From contig JAFGIT010000251.1 in assembly GCA_016929465.1 (NCBI GenBank), positions 1 to 5,633 of the forward strand: DNA of 5,633 nt, read 5' to 3'. The notes under the pieces were generated by a model. That model was not told the DNA's origin. It did not search any database and was given only the letters and a program-made list of their open reading frames with translations. Position numbers and translations under genes: made by a program. This document shows, piece by piece, positions 5,394 through 5,633 of the stretch. The stretch comes from Candidatus Coatesiibacteriota bacterium. Its GTDB lineage: Bacteria; B130-G9. Numbering within the stretch: the stretch's first letter is position 1; every line of letters starts with the position of its first letter.

Positions 5394-5633
5394 ATGACGG
5401 TGACATTGAAATATGAACTGATCGGCGACGACATGCAGGCAGTGGTGCTCGACCTGACGAGGGGACAGCTCGTAAAGGCCGAGGCCGGCGCGATGATGTA
5501 TATGACGTCGGGCATCGAGATGGATACCAAGATGGAGGGCGGCATTTTCGGTGGGATCAAACGCAAAATAGCAGGCGAAAGCCTCTTCATGGTCACGTTC
5601 GGATGCCGCGATGCGACCGGAACAGTGGCATTC
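5394..5633 (+). CDS. AIM24 / TIGR00266 family protein, N-terminal part (truncated by window end)
   Basis: The frame is open from ATG to the last base, giving exactly 80 codons of a protein family that usually has about 220-260 residues. The start matches the family well: Y-E-L-I-G-D-D-M-Q (8-16), then V-K-A-E-A-G-A-M-M-Y-M (27-37), G-I-E-M-D-T (40-45), and G-E-S-L-F-M-V-T-F (61-69), which are hallmarks of the beta-sandwich AIM24 fold. Bacterial members are widespread and of unknown biochemical role. The eukaryotic namesake is a mitochondrial biogenesis factor. No signal peptide or membrane segment is visible in this part. The gene follows the PIG-L gene by 57 nt with no terminator between, so it probably belongs to the same transcript. 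The family call is firm for a fragment, and the function is unknown. Confidence 0.88.
   Translation, partial: MTVTLKYELIGDDMQAVVLDLTRGQLVKAEAGAMMYMTSGIEMDTKMEGGIFGGIKRKIAGESLFMVTFGCRDATGTVAF

Overview
This is a bacterial chromosomal segment of moderately high GC, probably from an uncultivated lineage. It has ordinary Shine-Dalgarno signals, a peptidoglycan-precursor flippase (MurJ) and a secreted right-handed beta-helix protein whose C-terminus ends in a D-M-G-[FY]-H-Y-P style motif. Such proteins are frequent in environmental genomes of Planctomycetes-like, FCB-like, deltaproteobacterial and candidate-phylum bacteria. The phylum cannot be fixed from this sequence.

Layout. On the minus strand, 76-1896 encodes a secreted protein of 606 residues with a signal peptide, an N-terminal beta-sandwich-like region, a DUF1565-like entry motif, nine glycine-rich beta-helix repeats and a choice-of-anchor-Q-like tail. 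Its promoter, with an exact TATAAT, lies in the divergent intergenic region 1897-2238. That region also holds short tandem 9-bp repeats, a hairpin and the leader of the rightward gene set. Rightward are murJ (2239-3828, TTG start), an O6-alkylguanine-DNA alkyltransferase (ogt, 3890-4462), a PIG-L/LmbE-type zinc deacetylase (4527-5336) and the first 80 codons of an AIM24/TIGR00266-family protein (5394 to the window end). The gaps are only 57-64 nt and no convincing terminator is seen, so these four genes could be one transcript.

Function. MurJ moves lipid II across the inner membrane. The PIG-L protein may deacetylate an N-acetylated sugar or glycan precursor. Ogt repairs alkylated guanine, and the AIM24 protein has no settled bacterial role. 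The set looks like a housekeeping and envelope neighbourhood rather than a dedicated pathway, and I see no defence system, mobile element gene, CRISPR array, tRNA or rRNA.

The least ordinary signals are non-coding. Short 9-10 bp tandem tracts (1980-1997, 2061-2096, 3840-3869) resemble dispersed repeats of environmental genomes. Two mutually exclusive hairpins surround the murJ ribosome binding site.
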